Below are positions 1-12,932 of a stretch of 33,649 nucleotides of DNA, piece by piece (the stretch's first letter is position 1; each line of letters opens with the position of its first letter). Position numbers and translations under genes: made by a program. Source of the DNA: Blastocladiella britannica (Eukaryota; Blastocladiomycota; Blastocladiomycetes; Blastocladiales; Blastocladiaceae); assembly GCA_025349905.2 (NCBI GenBank), contig MU624663.1, positions 1 through 33,649 of the forward strand, read 5' to 3'. The notes under the pieces were generated by a model. That model saw only the letters and a program-made list of their open reading frames with translations. It ran no database searches and was not told where the DNA came from.

Positions 1-431
1 GCACGTGGCTCCCGCACACGGCGTTGGCACCCAAGCAACGGACCGCGCTGGCCGCCCTTCAGGCAGTGTACCTTGGCAGCGGGAACGTGTTACGCGCCAA
101 GTACGCCAAGCTGAACGAGAAAGGCGACGGCTTTGTTCCGTTTGCGCGGCCGCTTCTGCCCCTAGCTGGAGGCGGCTCGGGACGCGCTGGAGGTGGACGC
201 GGTGGCGGGGCTTGCGGGCGCTCGGGCGGCCTCGGTGGCGATCCGGAAGACGCTCCGGAGCCGGCCGCGCGATTACTTGCGGGCCTGTAACGCCGAGGTT
301 ATGGCGCTGCAGAGTCGCGGTCTGGACGCGGTCATGGAGATGTGATGGGTCGCCCCGACTTTCACTTACGGGAGCTTCTTTTTGAAGTGCGTCAAGTCGA
401 GCCCATCATTGATGCGTGGATCCGCATCTAG
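1..431 (+). CDS. 3' end of an unidentified gene, frames broken
   Basis: Protein-like sequence enters from the left edge but no single frame carries it. Frame 3 reads plausibly from base 3 to about 160 (ending near FVPFARPLLP). Frame 1 is helical and Ala/Arg-rich from 166 to 342, ending VMEM and a stop. Frame 3 is plausible again from 345 to a TAG at 429-431 (ending IIDAWIRI). The CTAG at 162-165 could be a splice acceptor, but no convincing AT-rich intron is visible, so indels, an unusual intron or decay are all possible. I do not recognise the family. An A run follows the last stop at about 440-450. The gene converges on the Lon gene. Confidence 0.3.
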
Positions 432-575
432 TCCAACAAAAAAAAAAAAATAGATTGTGTTTTGTATGTATGAGGTTTGGTGTGAGGGTAGGAGAGCCTG
501 ACCTCCCCGCAAGCGAGTATCCGCGCTCCATATTGTCATGATCAATGGGCCCCAAAAAACGATAATTAGACCGCG

Positions 576-3500
576 TCACAGCTTGGCACCACCGGCCCGC
601 AGCGGGGCCGCCTCCAATGCGTCGAGGGCAACTGCTAGGGACGACCGCTTGGCCTCCTCGGGGTTGTTTGTTATCGTCGTCGACATTGCCGTCGTCGTCG
701 TGGGCTCGAGCGCGTGCCGGAGCACCTGCGCAAGGGTATCGCACGGCACGATCGTCAGCGTCTCCCGCACCTCGGGCGGGATCTCGTCCAGGTCCTTGAG
801 ATTGCGCGCCGGCACCAGAATGGTGTGCACGCCCGCCAAGTGCGCTGCCACCGCCTTTTCCTTGATTCCGCCAACGGGCAGCACGTCCCCACGCAGCGTG
901 ATCTCGCCCGTCATGGCGATCCCGGCCCGCACGGGTGTGCCGTGCGCCAGCGACACGAGCGCGGTGGCCAGCGCCACGCCAGCCGACGGCCCGTCTTTGG
1001 GGACCGCACCCGCGGGCAGGTGCACGTGCACGTCACGGTCGCCCCATAGCCGGACGGTCGGGCTGGCCACCAGCCCGAGCTGGAACGCGTGCGCGCGGAG
1101 CCAGGTGATGGCCAGCGTCGCCGATTCCTTGAGCACATCCCCGAGCTTGCCCGTCAGCACCACTTTTCCGGTTCCGGGGACGGACATGGTCTCGATCACG
1201 AGCACCGCGCCCATGCCGGTGCCGTTCCATGCCAGGCCCTGCACAATTCCGGGCACATTGGTGCGCACGCCCGGGTCCAGGTCGTACGGGGCTGGGCCGA
1301 GGATGGCTTCCAGATCGTCGGGTTCAATGCGGCGGCTACTCGATGTCAAGGGCATTGAAGATGAGGATGCTGTTGTGGCATCCCCCTTACTGACAAGGTC
1401 CATGGCGACCGAGCGGCACAAGGCGGCAATGGCACGCTCAATGCCGCGGACCCCAGCCTCTCGCGTGTAGCGCGTGGCTAGTGCATCGATCGTCGCGTTC
1501 GGCAGGTTCATTGCGCTGGTGGGCAAGCCGTGCCGGTTCAGCTGTTTGGGGAGGAGCGAACTCCGTGCAATTGCGCGCTTTTCTGCTGGCGCATAGCCTT
1601 GAAGCTCGATAATCTCCATGCGGTCGCGCAATGGCCGGGAGAGCGTGCTCAGGTCGTTACATGTGGCAATGAAGATCACTCTGTTATGTTTTTGCCAAAA
1701 TACGTCAGTTCTGTGTAGCATCCTGGTAAAACATGAAAAGTACACGCACTCGGACAAGTCGAACGGGATATTGACGTAATGATCCTGGAAGTTGACGTTT
1801 TGCTCTGGATCCAGCACTGTTCCATGGAAGTTTTGTGTGAGATTTCGCTCAAAGACAATACAAATATTTAAATACCTTCCAGAAGCGCGCCAGCAGGATC
1901 TCCGCGCATGGGATCCTTGCCCAGTTTGTCGATTTCGTCCAGCAAGATCACGGGATTGCGAGTGCCGCATCGCTTGAGGGCCTGCACAATGTTGCCCGGC
2001 ATGGCCCCGACATAAGTCCGGCGGTGGCCACGAATCTCGGACTCGTCACGCACACCTCCAAGTGAAATGCGGTAAAACTTGCGTCCCATCTTTCGGATTT
2101 TGTGTCAATCACTCGACTCAAAAAGTAATAAGAAATGAAGACGAACCGACTCGGCAATCGAACGAGCAATGCTGGTCTTTCCCGTTCCCGGCGGACCGTA
2201 GAGTGTCAAGATCGGGCCACGAACTGAAGTTTGCAGCTTGCGGACCGCCAAGAACTCGAGCACGCGCTTCTTGACCTTGTCGAGCCCGAAATGGTCCGCG
2301 TCAAGCTGGTTCCGTGCCTTGACGAGATCGAGCGCATCGGGCGTGCGTGTGGTCCATGGGAGCGACATGACCGTCTCGCAGTAGTTGATTCTGCAGGCAC
2401 AATCCACAATCAGTATTTAACGAATGAGATAAACGTAAAGTTACGTACAGGACATGGTACTCGGTCATATTGGGGCTCATGGACTGCAGCCGCTTGACGT
2501 CGCGCTGCAAGAGCCCCGCGACCGACTCGGGAAGCGTTCCCGATTCCAGGCGCTGTACAATGACCGCCACCTCGTCTCCTTGGCTGTCCGCAGCATTGCT
2601 GGACCCACCATTGCTGCTGCCAGTATTCCCCAATTCCTTGCGAATCGCGTCCATTTGCTTTCGGAGCACCGCTTCGCGCTGCTTCTTGACGGCTTGGTCA
2701 GCGCCGCGTGCGCGAATGTGGTCGGCAATCGCCACAACTTGCATCTGGCGCTGAAGATCAGGTGCGACTTTTGCTAAGCGATCGCGCGTATCCAACGCCA
2801 ATAGAGCAATGCGGTCTGCGACCGAGCTGCCCGTGAGGCCCGCGAGAACAAATGTCAGCTGCGCGGGCGACGACTGGGAGATTGCGGACTTGAGTTGGGT
2901 CGCAATCTCGGGCGGGAGCGTCGAGTTGGCGACCAGATCGGCGGCCGTGGACCGGATCGCAGCCACCAGCGTCGCGGCCTCGCCGTCGTCCGGCTGGAGC
3001 TCTATGTGCGATGGGGTGCGATGGGGTATGACGTCAATCATAAGTAGATCGAAATGAATCAATGTGGAGTACCAGAATCACGCAGCACGCTCACGTCAGC
3101 AGCCAACCCGTTCTCGGCAGCGGGCTCGACCTTATCGACGCGCGCACGGTTGACCCCGCGCACCAGCACCACCGCGGACTTGGTCGATCCGAGCCGCGCA
3201 TGGACCACCCGCTCGATCGTAGCTATACACCCATACTCGGCGAGGCCGTCACCTGTCACCGCGGGCGCGGGCACTGGCGGCGCAGAAATGGTCGCAGCAG
3301 CGAGATTCGAATTCGCAGGAATAACGGCGGTACTGGCCAGGATCGGCACGCAGACCACGGTCGAGCCTTCCTTGAGCGTGGCGGGCGGGATCGATGCCAA
3401 GTCGCTGGTAAAAGTGATGCGCGAAAGCGTGTCGGGAAACACGACGCGGCCTCCAGGTAGGGGTAGGACCGGGAGCATGAGGGAACCGGCCAGTGCCAAG

Positions 3501-3586
3501 GCTGCTGGGGAGACGCGATGCTGCATCTGCAAGGCGTGGCCTTGATTTGACGCTGGTGGTGCGGAATGGTTGGATTTTTTGCTCAT
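576..3586 (-). CDS. Lon protease homolog, peroxisomal type (AAA+ Ser-Lys protease)
   Basis: ATP-dependent protease that degrades damaged matrix proteins. Six exons; introns at 3002-3072, 2391-2448, 2090-2146, 1817-1875 and 1681-1749; spliced length 2697 nt, 898 aa. The N-terminal LON substrate domain occupies roughly residues 25-230. Walker A GPPGTGKT lies near 419-426 and Walker [10 protein letters not shown] near 484. The catalytic Ser is in KDGPSAGV (about 763) and the Lys in GGIKEK (about 806). The protein ends in Ala-Lys-Leu, a PTS1-type signal, and has no obvious mitochondrial presequence, so it is the peroxisomal paralog rather than Pim1. The ATG at 3586 is chosen because the frame further upstream lacks an ATG. 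The 69-nt last intron is in frame without a stop but must be removed, because splicing restores the family sequence [12 protein letters not shown]. Donors include GTTCGT and GTGCGT, looser than the GTATGT norm. Confidence 0.93.
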
Positions 3587-3766
3587 TTTTTCATTCAATT
3601 TGTCAGGCAAGGGATGCTCGCCAATCTAACACTCACGTCAAATTGGACGCGCTCGTACCTCTAGTCCGCGCCGACATCAAGACCGTACACCACCGCGCCG
3701 TCAATAACAATTAATAAAAATACTACGTGAAAATTTGAAAAAAAAAAAATCAATAAAAAAAACTTC

Positions 3767-6493
<2,727 letters not shown>

Positions 6494-7509
6494 TTAGTCG
6501 AACAGACCAAAGTCAAGGTCCTCCTCCTCCTCCGAGTCCTCAGCGGCGGCAGCAGCCGGGGCGGCAGCCGACGACGCAGCGGGGGCGCCGGCCGAGGCAG
6601 CGGGGGCAGCGGCAGCGTACGCGTCCGGGTTGGCAATGCGGTCCTTGACCTCCTCGGCCAGCGGGAACGTCAGCTCGGTCGCGAGGGCAATCGCCAGCAC
6701 GTTCTTGTAGCCGTTGATGAGCGAGTGGGGCACCGACGCGGCCGTGGGCACGCCAATGGCCAGCGACACGGCGGCAACGTCGCGGATACCAGCCAGGAGG
6801 TGGCCGATAAGCGTCTCGTCGTTGATGTCCAGCACCGACGGGTGGAACAGGTTGCCGTCTGTGAACACCTGCACGACCGACAGACCGTACGTGAAGGGCG
6901 AGATGTTCATCATGTTGAGCAGCGTCGCCTCCGAGGGACCAACCTTGGAGCCGGCCTTGATCAGGGGGAAGTCCGACGTGATCTCAACGGTACCCTTGGT
7001 GATCTTGGTCGGGATGCCGAGGGCCTGGAAGAACGACGTCTTTCCGGGCTCCATGCCAGTGTTACCAGCGGGCACCGACACGTCGAGGGGAGCAAGGGCA
7101 CCCGACTTGGCGGGGGCGCGCACGCGGTCCTCAGTGATGCGGTCGCGGAGCGACTTGAGGTCGCTGTTGGTGAACACAAAGCCGACGTTACCCTTGACGT
7201 GGGGCAGGATCTTCTCGTAGGCGGGGTTCTTGGTGAGCAGCACGCGGAGCGCACTACCATTTATGTATATTTTGTGAGTATTTCGTTTTATTATATTAAT
7301 TGCAAAGAATAAAGTACATACCGGCGAACCATGGTGTTCTTGCCCATCAGCACAGCAGCCTCACCGCGCAGCTTGCGGCGGACCTGGTGCATCTGGTTCG
7401 AACCGACATTGTCAACGTTGACAATGAAGATGGACGCGTACTCGTTGAGGTACGACTCGAGCTTGGCGGCCCAGATCTCCTTCTTAGCGCGAACGTCTCC
7501 CTTCGACAT
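6494..7509 (-). CDS. RPP0: 60S acidic ribosomal protein P0 (uL10)
   Basis: Scaffold of the ribosomal P-stalk, which recruits translation GTPases. Two exons, intron 7254-7321 (68 nt), spliced length 948 nt, 315 aa, the usual size. The N-terminal uL10 domain shows MGKNTMVRRALR formed across the splice junction, then GNVGFVF. The C-terminus is an Ala-rich hinge followed by the diagnostic acidic tail ending DLDFGLFD, shared with P1 and P2. The ATG at 7509 follows a short A run and begins MSKGDVRAKK, consistent with the family start. It lies divergent to the WC-2-like gene across 295 bp. Confidence 0.97.
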
Positions 7510-7804
7510 TTTTTTATTATTGGGTGGGTAAAAAAAGAGGCGAGGGGCCGGTGAGGTTTAAAGTCGCTCGCGTTGTAGAAAGAGCGGCCACCATGGCGAA
7601 GAGTCGGCAAGAGGTTTCGGAGGTCACGGGAAAAGCACGCGTACTGTTGCTGTCAAGGCGGCCCGTTTTCTCTCAACAAAAATGCTGAATCGGGAGTTCA
7701 TCGGCGGGGAACCGATGGCGCGCCAAACTCCATGATTTTGAATCGACCAACCATGTAGCCGCACCGGTGTCTCTTTCGCATCCTCCATAACTTTACCAAA
7801 GAAA
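7510..7804. promoter_or_regulatory. Divergent intergenic region between P0 and the WC-2-like gene
   Basis: 295 bp between two start codons on opposite strands, so it must hold both 5' ends. A short A/T-rich stretch adjoins the P0 ATG. No clear TATA box, repeat or coding sequence was recognised. Confidence 0.4.
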
Positions 7805-9500
7805 ATGTCCCCGCCTCAAGTCCAAGTGCAAGTGCAGTCGTCGTCGTCGTCTAGCACCGATTATATGCCCAACCCGCTCTTTGCGTCTTTCACCAAGAGC
7901 CGGAACTGGTAATTACCATTAAGTTTTTATTCAACGATCTGAATCTGACCTTGGACTGAATGAATATATAGGGCTCAAAAGCTGGTCGACGAGCTGAGCG
8001 ATTTCATGTATGTGTACCATGTCCCATGCCATGCCGCAGCGTGTCATCCAATAAATTGACATCAAATGACCGACCTCTGTATAGTTGTGTCCTAAATCCG
8101 CAATCCACGATCCTGTTTGCTTCTGCCTCTTGCCGCTCCATGGGTCCGTCTTTCTTTTTATTGGCGGCAACAAAAACAACTGACAAAAATGCAAAATAGT
8201 GGGATTCACCTCGGCCGAAATGGTCCACTGCCACGTCTCGGAATTCGTGCACCCAGATGACGCGCGGGCCCTGACCCATGCGATTGCCGCCGCTGCCCAG
8301 CGCAACCAGCCATTCTCGGTAGTGCACCGTTTCCGCCGCAAGAATGCCGAGTACTGCATACTCAAGATCCAGGGCCGCACACTCGCCTCCTTTTCGGCTC
8401 CACTGGCGTTTTCTGCTCCAGCAGCAACACCTGCCACATCATTTCCGTTTGGTCTCGGTGCCGGCGTGCCAGATGCGCCACCACCAACCCCGATGCCGCT
8501 CGTGGTGTTTGTCGCCCGCGAGTACCCGGGCAAGCTGTCGCCGTTCTTGGACAGCGTGCTCGACCTGCGGATCGAAAACGAACGGTTGATGACACGCAAG
8601 CGCGAGATTGAAGCCTCGATCGCGCGCTCGAGCGGCGCGCCGCAAGTGGTGGCGGCGGCGGCCTCGCGGAAGCAGCCGCGCATGGCTGCCCATGAAACGA
8701 ACTTACCGCGGGGCGAGAGGAGATCCGAGGAGGCAGAGGAGCAGGGCGACGAGCCGGCGTCGGCCACTAGCTCCAGCGCCGGAAGTGCCCGTACCACCAC
8801 CGCCACCGCCTCGACTACCGCAGAAGAATCAGCAGCATCATCTTTGGCGCACTGGACCATGCCGCAGGCTCGCCCCATGCCGTCGATTCCAACCGTCCCC
8901 GTTGGCTCGACGCCCACCACCATGGGCATCTGGGGCGAGGTCGGAAGCTCGGTGCCCGTTACGGATCAAGGCGGTGCTTCTGCTCCCAATGCTGCTACAG
9001 CGACTGCAAGTACAGCGGATCCGATTCGCAACACGAGCTGGTATGATGCGCCGGCCCACCTGCCTGGCCCGCCCTTGTCGGCGGCCGCCATTGCCCGGCA
9101 CCCACAGCAACTGGTGGATATGCGTCGATCTACCGCTGCTGTTGCTTCCTTTTTCGACCCCTTGCTCGGCGGAGGCAATGTCGTGGAGCCTGCGCCAGGT
9201 ATGGATGCCATGACTGGAGAGGACCCAAACAAGCGCAAGCGCAAGCGGCGAGTTGCGGCCCTGGGTGGGGATGAGCGCGCGTGCATTGATTGCGGGACCA
9301 CGTCGAGCCCCGAATGGCGCAAGGGCCCCACTGGCGCCAAGACCCTGTGCAATGCGTGCGGATTGCGATATGCCAAGAGTATGCTTGTCTCACTCGTTTA
9401 CTTTGGTTATGCTTGCTCACATTTCGTTGCCCTTTTGGTAGAGATCAAGACTGAGCGCGACCAACTGGCTGCGCAAGCAAGTAGCATGCCGCAGGCGTAA
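7805..9500 (+). CDS. PAS and GATA zinc-finger protein, White Collar 2-like
   Basis: In fungi WC-2 pairs with the LOV photoreceptor WC-1 to bind light-responsive promoters. Five exons; introns at 7909-7971, 8008-8084, 8144-8199 and 9379-9441; spliced length 1437 nt, 478 aa. Near the N-terminus, [18 protein letters not shown] leads into a PAS domain (about residues 35-150) assembled from small exons 2 and 3 and the start of exon 4, with [12 protein letters not shown] and EFVHPDD. A long Ala/Ser/Thr-rich stretch follows, then a basic KRKRKRR motif and a C-X2-C-X18-C-X2-C GATA finger at about residues 428-453 (CIDC to CNAC). The WC-2 hallmark TKxRNW next to PAS, a single finger and no LOV cysteine motif favour WC-2 over WC-1. 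The last intron lies in the basic tail of the finger and is in frame. Confidence 0.85.
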
Positions 9501-9542
9501 ATGAAGAAACAAATGCAGATACAATACAATACACCAAAATCG

Positions 9543-11075
9543 TCAATCACACTCGAACTGAGCCACGCACACCTCGGGCATGACTGCAACCGAATGACTC
9601 CTTCTCTCCTCCGACATGGTTGAGGTAGTTACACAGTCCTTGGAGCACACGTACACCAGCACGGTCCCAAACTCCATCCCGCGGTGCCACAGCCGCGGGT
9701 TGTTGCCAATGCGCTCCACCTCCTCGGCGGTTGGCCGCGGAACAAACTCCTCGATCGGTAGCAGCGACAGCACCGACGGCATCAGTTGGAACTCGAACAC
9801 GCGCGGTGCCCCGCACGCGCCACACGGAGGGACAGTTTTATTCCCCAATGAAGCAGCAGGGGCATTCTTGCGCTGTGGTGCATCAGCAGAAACGGGAGCA
9901 GGAGGAGCGTGAATGACCGCCCGTTCCGAGTACATGAGCGGGTCGCCGCGGTGGCAGTACCGCGCGACTTGCTTGGGATTGTCCTCGACCTGCTCCACGA
10001 ACTGCTGCAAGTGCTTGTCGAGCCCGCGGACCGACGTGTGCTCGTACCCCTCGGCACCGGCATCCCACGTGCCCTCGGCATCATCTTGGTTACCGCGGTC
10101 ATTTGAAGCGGACGACGCACCGGGGGGTCGGTCCAGCATGCCGTCGCCCATGCGATAGTGCGCGTACGCCGCGGCCTTGGCGATCTTGGACTGCACGTAC
10201 TCATCGTCAAACGCCAAGTACAGCGCTGGGAACACCTGGGCAGCTGCTGATTCGCTACTCGTAACGTCGTCAATCGACATGGCGGCCAAGCCGTCCGCGA
10301 TCGTCGTTGTTGGTGTCGTGGTAGTCGTTGATGTTGTGGTCGTCGTCGGATTCTTGGCCGCCGTGGCAACAGCAGGTGCCTTTTTCACGGCCGGCGGCGG
10401 CGGCGGCGGAGCAGAAGCAGTGGGCTTGCTCGGAGTGAGCTGAAAGACGAGGTCGCCAGTGGGAACCACAAATGCATTGGGGTCGTCGTGGTCAACGGTG
10501 GGAGCGGCGGCAGTGCCGAATCCGCCAAACGCGTCGACCGCTGCCGCCGACGACGATGAACCAAACCCAAATGCGTCGTCGTTGCCGTTGTCGTTATTGC
10601 CAAACCCGCCAAACGCATCATCGACCGCGTCGCCGAAACCAAAGTGGACCGTCGCTGTGGGTGCGATGACAGTGTCCCCAACCGCTTCCTTGCTCTGCTG
10701 ACCAGAACCACTCTCTTCAGCCGAAATACTGGTTGCCGCGGGATGACCGATCGCGCGGAGCACCACAAAGCTGCCGGGACGGGCCATGCACGCATGGCGA
10801 TTGCAACCAAACAAGTACAGCACGCGAGCGGACGCGCCGCCAGGCAATGGCGCGTGCATTTGCGTCAGTAAGTACATGGGCCGAGAGCACGCGGTGCACG
10901 TCAGAGTTCCAACAGCGTGATTGGGTAGGCCGGTCGCGCTGCCGCCCAGTCGCGAGACGGTCAGGTCGCGCAGGTCGGCGGGGGAGGTCACTGCTCCGTC
11001 CGAGTACGCTAGCGACACGCCGGTCGCGGTCCAGTCGTCCATGTCGTCGTCGTCGGTATCCGAGCCGTATCGCAT
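9543..11075 (-). CDS. TSR4: TSR4/PDCD2 family ribosome-assembly chaperone
   Basis: Yeast Tsr4 is a dedicated chaperone of Rps2 (uS5) needed for 40S maturation; PDCD2 is its animal counterpart. The reading frame is uninterrupted, 510 aa. N-terminal features fit the family: VSLAYSDG, then SRLGG and a zinc motif CTACSRPMYLLTQMHAPL ending in CNRHAC. The C-terminal PDCD2_C domain has CGACGAPRVFEFQLMP, GMEFGTVLVYVC and a final Cys-containing turn. Between them is a long low-complexity insert with repeated AFGGFG-type motifs and Thr/Pro stretches. The ATG at 11075 (MRYGSDTDDDD) is preferred; an in-frame ATG at 11141 would add 22 poorly supported residues. The gene lies tail to tail with the WC-2-like gene (42 bp between stops) and 121 bp downstream of the HIT gene. 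Confidence 0.85.
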   Translation of the reverse strand: MRYGSDTDDDDMDDWTATGVSLAYSDGAVTSPADLRDLTVSRLGGSATGLPNHAVGTLTCTACSRPMYLLTQMHAPLPGGASARVLYLFGCNRHACMARPGSFVVLRAIGHPAATSISAEESGSGQQSKEAVGDTVIAPTATVHFGFGDAVDDAFGGFGNNDNGNDDAFGFGSSSSAAAVDAFGGFGTAAAPTVDHDDPNAFVVPTGDLVFQLTPSKPTASAPPPPPPAVKKAPAVATAAKNPTTTTTSTTTTTPTTTIADGLAAMSIDDVTSSESAAAQVFPALYLAFDDEYVQSKIAKAAAYAHYRMGDGMLDRPPGASSASNDRGNQDDAEGTWDAGAEGYEHTSVRGLDKHLQQFVEQVEDNPKQVARYCHRGDPLMYSERAVIHAPPAPVSADAPQRKNAPAASLGNKTVPPCGACGAPRVFEFQLMPSVLSLLPIEEFVPRPTAEEVERIGNNPRLWHRGMEFGTVLVYVCSKDCVTTSTMSEERRSHSVAVMPEVCVAQFECD

Positions 11076-11196
11076 CGTTAAATTTTGATAAATGGCAGTG
11101 CTCAAAGAGAATCGTCTATATTGTATTGTAGGTTTCCGCATTTCGTTTCTTTGGCCGTCGTCCTCGTGGCTCGCGAGGTACGGGTCCAATGACTGG

Positions 11197-11814
11197 CTAC
11201 TCCTGTGCCGGTGCTGCTACACTCGCTTCAGCTGGAGCAATCTCACGATCGCCGTCATCATTGCTACCAACACCACCCAGCTTGGCACGCAGCTTGGCGA
11301 TTTTCCTGTCAACCGACACATACCACGGGAACCGGTCCGAGTACAGTAATGCCCGCAGCTTCGAAAACGGCTGGTGCAAGATGTGCATGTGAAGGTGGCC
11401 CACGAGCACGAATGGCCGCTTGTGGAAGCCCATTCTGTGTGTGTTTAAACCATATTGAGAGCCCGTGTCATTGTCAAGGAAGAAGGAAATATAAGAGACG
11501 GACTGGATAGTTGCTGGGTCCACGTCGGGCATGAGCTTGGCCACCGCCGCCAGTGCTTGCTCCTTCATTGCCTCCACTGGTCGCAATTTACTTTGAATAA
11601 AGGCCAATTCACGGTATAAAGCGAAAGAATGCGTACACATGAGCACGTCCGTGGCAGTCAGGTCCACCACCGACTCAATGTGCTGGCGCGGAATCGCCAA
11701 TAAGTGTATCCGCCCTGCTGGCCGGTGGTCGCGGAAAATCACAATGTCATCGTCCTCGTACACGCGCACCGCGTTGGCCTTTTCGGTCGCGACGAGGCAG
11801 AATATGCAGGGCAT
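11197..11814 (-). CDS. HIT-domain protein, HINT3-like
   Basis: HINT enzymes hydrolyse adenosine phosphoramidates. Three exons; introns 11591-11638 (48 nt) and 11435-11503 (69 nt); 501 nt, 166 aa. The start MPCIFC carries the zinc/CxxC-like motif of HINT proteins. IFRDHRPAGRIHLLAIPRQHI and MGFHKRPF match the HINT3 branch, and the catalytic histidine triad is HLHMHIL. Both introns are multiples of three without stops, so the unspliced frame stays open. Removing them brings the spacing between the HI and the helical VEAM segment close to that of HINT3, which supports splicing. The 48-nt intron is the shortest well-supported one here. Confidence 0.85.
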   Translation of the reverse strand: MPCIFCLVATEKANAVRVYEDDDIVIFRDHRPAGRIHLLAIPRQHIESVVDLTATDVLMCTHSFALYRELAFIQSKLRPVEAMKEQALAAVAKLMPDVDPATIQSVSYISFFLDNDTGSQYGLNTHRMGFHKRPFVLVGHLHMHILHQPFSKLRALLYSDRFPWYVSVDRKIAKLRAKLGGVGSNDDGDREIAPAEASVAAPAQE

Positions 11815-11848
11815 TTTATAGGAGAGTTGAATTGAAAGAAGGATAACA

Positions 11849-12791
11849 TTAGACGGCCGCGGGCGCCAGCGCCTCCGCCTCCGCCTCACTGGCATCGACA
11901 AACTCAAACTCGGCATCCTCCTCGTCGACATCCTCAGTAATGGGGGTGGCAGCAGCAGTAGCAGCAACGCCACCAACGGCCTTTAACAGCGTCGACTCGG
12001 CCCGCAACTCCAGCATCGACGCCTGCAGCACGCCGTCCACCAGCACCTCGAGCACCATCTCGTGGGCGGCAACGCGCAAGTCGCGCTCCATTTCGTCGGT
12101 GCCCACCAGCGAGTCAATCAGAATGCGCGGCGGAACCACCTCATCGGCGGACGGCGGCGCCTCGTACTGCGTGCCGCACGACACCATCGTGGAGCGGTGC
12201 GCGTGACACGACATGTCCACTTGCGGCAGCGTCTGGGACGATTGGGCCGTCGAGGCTGTCGTCGACATGGCCTGCGATGCGGCATGCGCCATTCCGGCTG
12301 CCGGCGCCACCTCTAGCTCCGACGCCGCTTGCCACCACGGGAACGCAAGGTCAATAGCGGCCGATTGCATCTGGCGCACGCGCAACGCCAGCACTGCCGC
12401 GGCCGCGTCAAAGTCCGGCGCGAAATCTTGGTGCTCAACGTCATCGGTCTCAGTCTCAGTTGATGAAGTAAACCGCGATGGAGCCTTGAATGCCGCTCCC
12501 GGTCCACCGGTAAATGCCCACGTCAGAGGAAACACTTGCAGCGCCGCGTCCACCACGGGCGTCTCGGCCAGCAGTCCCTGTGTCTCTTCGTCGTACAGCG
12601 CGTGGTGCGGGGCGTTGCGACGAGTCGCTCTTTCCACTGTCGTCACTACCTCGGCACCGGCCGCCAGCATGGTCATGGACAGGTACGGCGACATGGCAAT
12701 CTCGGACGGCGTAAAGTAGTAGGTGTCTTTTGTTGCATTACAGTAAGTGTACGGTGCGACTGAGTGTGGGTATCATCGTGGACGTACCCAT
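11849..12791 (-). CDS. Unidentified protein with acidic C-terminus
   Basis: Family not recognised. Two exons: the first is only ATGG (12791-12788), then a 61-nt intron (12727-12787, donor GTACGT), then the rest; 882 nt, 293 aa. The start MDTYYFTPSEIAMSPYL looks conserved rather than random. The middle is Ala/Ser/Thr-rich with Cys and His (SCHAH, VSCGTQ) but no clear zinc motif. A helical segment (EMVLEVLVDGVLQASMLELRAE) precedes an acidic Glu/Asp/Ala-rich C-terminus. No signal peptide or membrane segment. The alternative start at 12694 would drop the first exon and remove 32 residues. It lies between ferroportin (141 bp upstream) and the HIT gene (34 bp downstream), all on the minus strand. 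Confidence 0.65.
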
Positions 12792-12932
12792 CGTTTTATG
12801 AGGTCGGGCAATAGATGAAATGAGCAGGGTCCTGTTGAATGGAGGACGAGAGAGCGGTGGAGCTATTTTGAGGGAAACATTCATTTCGAGATTGCTTGTG
12901 GCGATGTGAAATTACATCATCTATTTTGCCTT

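Noticed and set aside
538..1470. 310-codon plus-strand frame opposite Lon
   Set aside because: Ser/Thr/Arg-rich shadow of the Lon protease domain.
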